Positions 60,644 through 64,000 of a stretch of DNA of 64,000 nucleotides are shown here, one piece after another. Location of the stretch: positions 372,001 through 436,000 of the forward strand of contig NZ_CAKZGO010000004.1 in assembly GCF_936916975.1 (NCBI RefSeq). The letters are read 5' to 3'. Position numbers and translations under genes: made by a program. This DNA comes from an uncultured Dongia sp. (GTDB lineage: Bacteria; Pseudomonadota; Alphaproteobacteria; Dongiales; Dongiaceae). Below the pieces are notes generated by a model. It saw only the letters and a list, made by a program, of their open reading frames with translations, searched no databases and was not told where the DNA came from. Within the stretch, counting starts at the first letter, position 1. Every line of letters begins with the position of its first letter.

Positions 60644-61363
60644 ATGCCCAGAATCAGCGGGTGGCAGTTTGCTGCCGGTATCCTTATTGCGGCAATAGCG
60701 GGCACGCCGGTATCGGCGGATACTGCAATGGCCGACAGCCCCGTCGTGGTCGAGCTGTTCACCAGCCAGGGCTGCTCTTCCTGCCCGCCGGCGGATGCCA
60801 ATCTGATCAAGGTGAGCGATCGGGCCGATGTGCTGGCCTTGAGCTTTGGTGTCACCTATTGGGATTATCTGGGCTGGGAAGATACCTTTGCGCGGCCGGA
60901 ATTCACGGAAAGGCAAATGGTCTACGAACGGCCGCTCGGTCATGCCGGCGCCTTCACGCCGCAGATCGTGGTGAATGGCCGCAAGGATGTCATCGGCCAT
61001 AATCTGGGTGAGCTGCAGGAATTGATCGACGCAGAAGCGGCCGCGCGCGCGATGGAAGTGGCGCCAATCATCGCGGTCAAAGACAATCGCATCGAGATCG
61101 GCGTCGGCACGGCACCCGCACGGAGCGCCGATATCTGGCTGGTGCAGTATGACCCGCGCATCACGGAGGTCCCGGTGGCACGCGGCGAGAACCGGCGCCG
61201 TGTGCTGCCGATCAAGAACACCGTCCGCGCGTTGACGCGGCTGGGCGGGTGGAACGGGGTCGCCGTGACGCTCGATCTGCCACCAATGCCGGAAGGGTTG
61301 ACCGGCGCCATCCTGGTGCAACTGCCGCTCGGCGGCGAGATCATCACCGCCGCAAAACTCTAG
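60644..61363 (+). CDS. DUF1223 exported thioredoxin-fold protein
   Basis: 239 residues with signal (WQFAAGILIAAIAGTPVSA). VVELFTSQGCSSCPPADANLIKVSDR has the C-x-x-C of the DUF1223/thioredoxin-like group, and HAGAFTPQIVVNGRKDVIGHN is the cis-Pro region. Possible periplasmic disulfide or copper-handling role. Good ribosome site GGAGG before it. Confidence 0.9.
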   Translation: MPRISGWQFAAGILIAAIAGTPVSADTAMADSPVVVELFTSQGCSSCPPADANLIKVSDRADVLALSFGVTYWDYLGWEDTFARPEFTERQMVYERPLGHAGAFTPQIVVNGRKDVIGHNLGELQELIDAEAAARAMEVAPIIAVKDNRIEIGVGTAPARSADIWLVQYDPRITEVPVARGENRRRVLPIKNTVRALTRLGGWNGVAVTLDLPPMPEGLTGAILVQLPLGGEIITAAKL

Positions 61364-61424
61364 CACCCCGCCCATCGCCGGACCGCAATCCGACCCGCGC
61401 TGAAAATGTCCGACAGATTACAAT

Positions 61425-61445
61425 TGCAATTGATTCTCATTTGCA
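61425..61445 (+). promoter_or_regulatory. Fur/Mur-like palindrome upstream of RTX gene
   Basis: The 21 bases have outer arms TGCAA and TTGCA with inner TGA and TCA around TTC (TGCAATTGATTC / TCATTTGCA), matching the iron-box form common in front of heme and iron genes. It ends 58 bases upstream of the RTX start codon. Confidence 0.55.
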
Positions 61446-61503
61446 TATGATGCGTGCCGAATGGGGCGGCGCAAGGCAAGCCCTTATCTTGAAAGGGGAA
61501 ATC

Positions 61504-63546
61504 ATGGGTTTGCTATCGAAACTGTTGGGCAGTCATGGCTTTGGCCATCACGATTTCTGGGATTATTTCGGTCAATGGAACGGCCACCATGGGCCCAAGC
61601 AGCCGGTGCCGTCGGTGCTGGCCCCCGAGATCAGCCTGACCCCGGCCTACCAGCCGGTCGCCATGCTGTTCGGTGACCAGACGGCGGACAAGATATTCAA
61701 CCTGCGCGATCTCAACGGCGATGGCGATGCGAGCGACGCCGGCGAGCGGCTGGTGTTCCTCGACAAGACCAATCAGAGCGGTCTTGCCGCCCCCACCGGC
61801 AATGTCTTTGCCATTCACCAGGCCGAGGACGGCGCCGTCTACATCGCCGAGGGCGATACCGACAGCGTCTATGTGGCGCGCGACCTCAACCATGACGGCG
61901 ATGCCAACGATGCCGGCGAGGCGAAGGTCTGGTTCTCGAAGGATAATGCCGAGGGCTTCCAGCTGCCGACACCCAACGGTGTATCGACCGATGCCTCGGG
62001 CGCGGTCTATGTCGTGAATGCGGGCCTCATCAGCGGGCAGACGGATGATGCGATCTACCGCACGGTCGATCTCAACCATGACGGCGATGCGAACGACGCC
62101 GGCGAAGCGACGCGCTGGGTCAATCTGCAGTCGCTCAACGTCAAATCATCCGCCTTCGATCTGTCCTTCGTGGGCGACGTCGCCTATCTCGCCGACACCA
62201 ACGGCACGGATGCGGACACAGTCTATCGCCTGGAAGACAAGAACCATAACGGCGTGATCGATAGTGGCGAAGCACAGGTCTTCATCGCCGACGGTAACGC
62301 GTTCGGCGCGCCGATCGACTTCGCCCTGGCGACGCAGGACGGCAGCGTGCTGACCTGGGATTTCACCGCGGTGGGTGGTGAGTCGCGCGTGTTCCGCCTC
62401 ACCGATCTCAACGACAGCGGCACCATCGACGATGCCGGTGAAGTCAAGGAAGTCTGGAATACCAGCTTCCTGCCGGCAGGCTTCGGCAACTCGGTAGGTT
62501 TCTCGATCGCGGCCGATGAGAATGGCGATCTCGCCGTCACCTCGAACAGCGGCACGGCCACCGAGCGCAATGTCGTGCACCTTTCCGACCTCAACAACGA
62601 TGGCGATTATATGGATGCCGGCGAGACCGTCATCTTCACGTCGAATTCGCTGGATCCCGATGTCGGCCAGCGCCCCCGCTCCGTTGCCTTCTATAACGAT
62701 GGCACCCTGCCCGCCAACCCGAACACCTATCATGAGGGCGGCAACGCGGTGTTCTTTGCGAGCGGCCTCAAGATCACGGACGCCGATTCAAAGTATATCG
62801 GCGGCGCCGTCATCAAGATCACCGGCGGCCTCGATCCCGACCATGACCTGCTGTCGGTCGATCTCGCGCGCTGCAGCAACATCAAGGTGAGCTATGACGA
62901 GGATACGGGCACGCTGACCCTGAAGGGCCTCGCGAGTGCCGCGGATTACCAGAACCTGCTGCAGAGCCTGCAATTCGACAGCCGTGTCGACAATCCCGAT
63001 GAAAGCCTGCGGCATATCTCGATCACCGTGCAGGATGAACGGGGCGCTGCCGGCAGCAGCATCACGCTCAGCACGACGATCGGTGTTGAGGCGGATGATA
63101 TCCACACAATCTTCGGCACGGATCGCGGTGATCGCATCACCGGCCATGCCTATGGCGAACAGATCCTGGGTGGCGATGGTGGCGATACCATCACCGGCAA
63201 GGGCGGACATGATCGGCTGTTCGGCGAAGACGGCAACGACACCGTGCGCGGTGGGGCCGGGAACGACTTGCTGTCAGGTGGTGCCGGTTACGACACGCTG
63301 GAAGGCGGCAAGGGCAATGATCACTTCCTGTTCAGCGACAAATCGGGCACCGATGTCATCACCGATTTCGACGTATTCCAGGACGAGATCGATTTCGAGG
63401 GCGTCACCTATAAGGGCGTTGCCATCAACTCCCTTGCGGAGGCCGCCGATGCTGCCGATTCCTATGGCAAGTTTGGGACGATCTTCCACTTCGATAACAA
63501 CGCGACCTTGATCGTGATCGAGCAGAACGGTCACGCGATCGTTTGA
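61504..63546 (+). CDS. Large RTX protein with EF-hand-like repeat domain
   Basis: 680 residues from ATG 61504 (AAAGGGGAAATC). Six EF-hand-like loops, DLNxDGDxxDAGE, near residues 69, 127, 188, 244, 300 and 362, each about 56-62 residues apart, look like the calcium loops of propeller blades. A cadherin-like segment (ITGGLDPDHDLLSVDL) follows, then RTX nonapeptides (GGDGGDTITG, GGAGNDLLSG) near 537-606. No N-terminal signal, so type I secretion is expected. A probable surface or shed adhesin or enzyme; catalytic residues not seen. Confidence 0.85.
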   Translation: MGLLSKLLGSHGFGHHDFWDYFGQWNGHHGPKQPVPSVLAPEISLTPAYQPVAMLFGDQTADKIFNLRDLNGDGDASDAGERLVFLDKTNQSGLAAPTGNVFAIHQAEDGAVYIAEGDTDSVYVARDLNHDGDANDAGEAKVWFSKDNAEGFQLPTPNGVSTDASGAVYVVNAGLISGQTDDAIYRTVDLNHDGDANDAGEATRWVNLQSLNVKSSAFDLSFVGDVAYLADTNGTDADTVYRLEDKNHNGVIDSGEAQVFIADGNAFGAPIDFALATQDGSVLTWDFTAVGGESRVFRLTDLNDSGTIDDAGEVKEVWNTSFLPAGFGNSVGFSIAADENGDLAVTSNSGTATERNVVHLSDLNNDGDYMDAGETVIFTSNSLDPDVGQRPRSVAFYNDGTLPANPNTYHEGGNAVFFASGLKITDADSKYIGGAVIKITGGLDPDHDLLSVDLARCSNIKVSYDEDTGTLTLKGLASAADYQNLLQSLQFDSRVDNPDESLRHISITVQDERGAAGSSITLSTTIGVEADDIHTIFGTDRGDRITGHAYGEQILGGDGGDTITGKGGHDRLFGEDGNDTVRGGAGNDLLSGGAGYDTLEGGKGNDHFLFSDKSGTDVITDFDVFQDEIDFEGVTYKGVAINSLAEAADAADSYGKFGTIFHFDNNATLIVIEQNGHAIV

Positions 63547-63794
63547 TTCGCCGACCATCTCTTCTCCCAGGCGATAGGGCTTCGTGGCGATAGCGCGGCG
63601 CTGCCGGATTCTGATCCGGTAGCGCCGCGTTTCCATTTGGGCCGCATTAACCCAAGGAGAGCGCAAAAGGGCCGGAAGCAAGCTTCCCATGGATGCCAGC
63701 GGCAGTCACAAGGCTCTTGAGCTTTTGCGTGACCCGATTCTCCGCTTCTGCTAGACGGGGTTAAGCGGTTCGAATGGTCGGGAGTTGGGGCACG
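63547..63794. other. 248-base gene-free region
   Basis: Region between the RTX gene and the last, cut-off gene. I see no supported gene or clear terminator; the minus-strand frame here lacks codon bias. Confidence 0.5.
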
Positions 63795-64000
63795 ATGGTT
63801 GCCATGTCACAAAACGGTATCAAGATCACGGTGCAGAAATTCCCGCCGCCCTTGCCGCTGGTCTGGGCCTGCCTGCCCGATGGCGGCGATCAGGTGACCA
63901 GGCTGCACAAGGTGCATTACCGGGCCATCTGGCGCAGCCGCAATTTGCTGGGCGCGCTGGAGATGATGGCGCTGTTTCTGCTGTGGCCCTTCCTGCTGTT
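63795..64000 (+). CDS. Partial protein cut by window end
   Basis: An open frame from ATG 63795 (or 63804, MSQNGIKI) runs off the window. MSQNGIKITVQKFPPPLPLVWACLP, then VHYRAIWRSRNLLGALEMMALFLLWPFLLF suggests a short cytosolic start and a first membrane segment. GGAG lies 10 bases before. Family not recognised. Confidence 0.55.
   Translation, partial: MVAMSQNGIKITVQKFPPPLPLVWACLPDGGDQVTRLHKVHYRAIWRSRNLLGALEMMALFLLWPFLL

Overview
The window is GC-rich, gene-dense chromosomal DNA from an alphaproteobacterium. It carries a GcrA-type cell-cycle regulator and a DUF2794 gene, both typical of Alphaproteobacteria. It also has the YbbN / LON-substrate-domain / Trm112-like / DUF971 gene run and a BamB-Der block. 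A free-living, soil- or water-type Rhodospirillales-like host is my best inference; nothing fixes the genus. I saw no rRNA, transposase, integrase or CRISPR array, and one tRNA (Gly-GCC). Most genes are short operons of metabolic, transport or regulatory type.

Layout. 1-9971: a cut-off hybrid-membrane histidine kinase, a TetR gene with a large inverted repeat over its promoter, DNA glycosylase Tag, a cysteine-synthase-like/DUF488 operon divergent from a MarR gene with twin palindromic operators, then EamA, GST, 2H phosphoesterase (its ribosome site lies inside a hairpin), YffB, a second GST and a PLP decarboxylase. 9972-21180: ankyrin protein, QorB-like reductase divergent from a TetR gene over two identical palindromes, two small envelope proteins, glycosyltransferase, GcrA, DUF2794, a YfgM-like/BamB/Der block (outer-membrane assembly and ribosome assembly). 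21190-27270: SDR, two related small membrane proteins flanking a NIPSNAP and a monooxygenase gene, then the protein-quality-control run and tRNA-Gly.

27290-44231: small exported proteins, a macro-domain operon, an AraC/SDR/Atu4866 module, aminotransferase, transglutaminase-like protease, an HxlR gene and its probable targets, nitronate monooxygenase, two PAS proteins, a pentapeptide-repeat protein, transporters, an alpha/beta hydrolase/SDR/VOC cluster and an acidic repeat protein. 44421-53589: LacI/phytanoyl-CoA-dioxygenase operon, transporters, and an iron-type ABC uptake operon with a good Fur box and an unusual amidotransferase-like protein as last gene. 53722-64000: a 1014-residue KAP-family membrane NTPase, acetolactate synthase, MFS transporter, DUF3047 and DUF1223 exported proteins, and a large RTX protein with six EF-hand-like loops behind a second Fur/Mur-like palindrome.

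The most unusual items are the Fur-box ABC operon with its amidotransferase-like partner, the propeller-like RTX protein, the stand-alone KAP NTPase, the hairpin that masks a ribosome-binding site at 6790-6811, and a recurring pattern of 14-17 bp tandem duplications at gene edges. All functional statements rest on reading motifs by eye; no database search was run.
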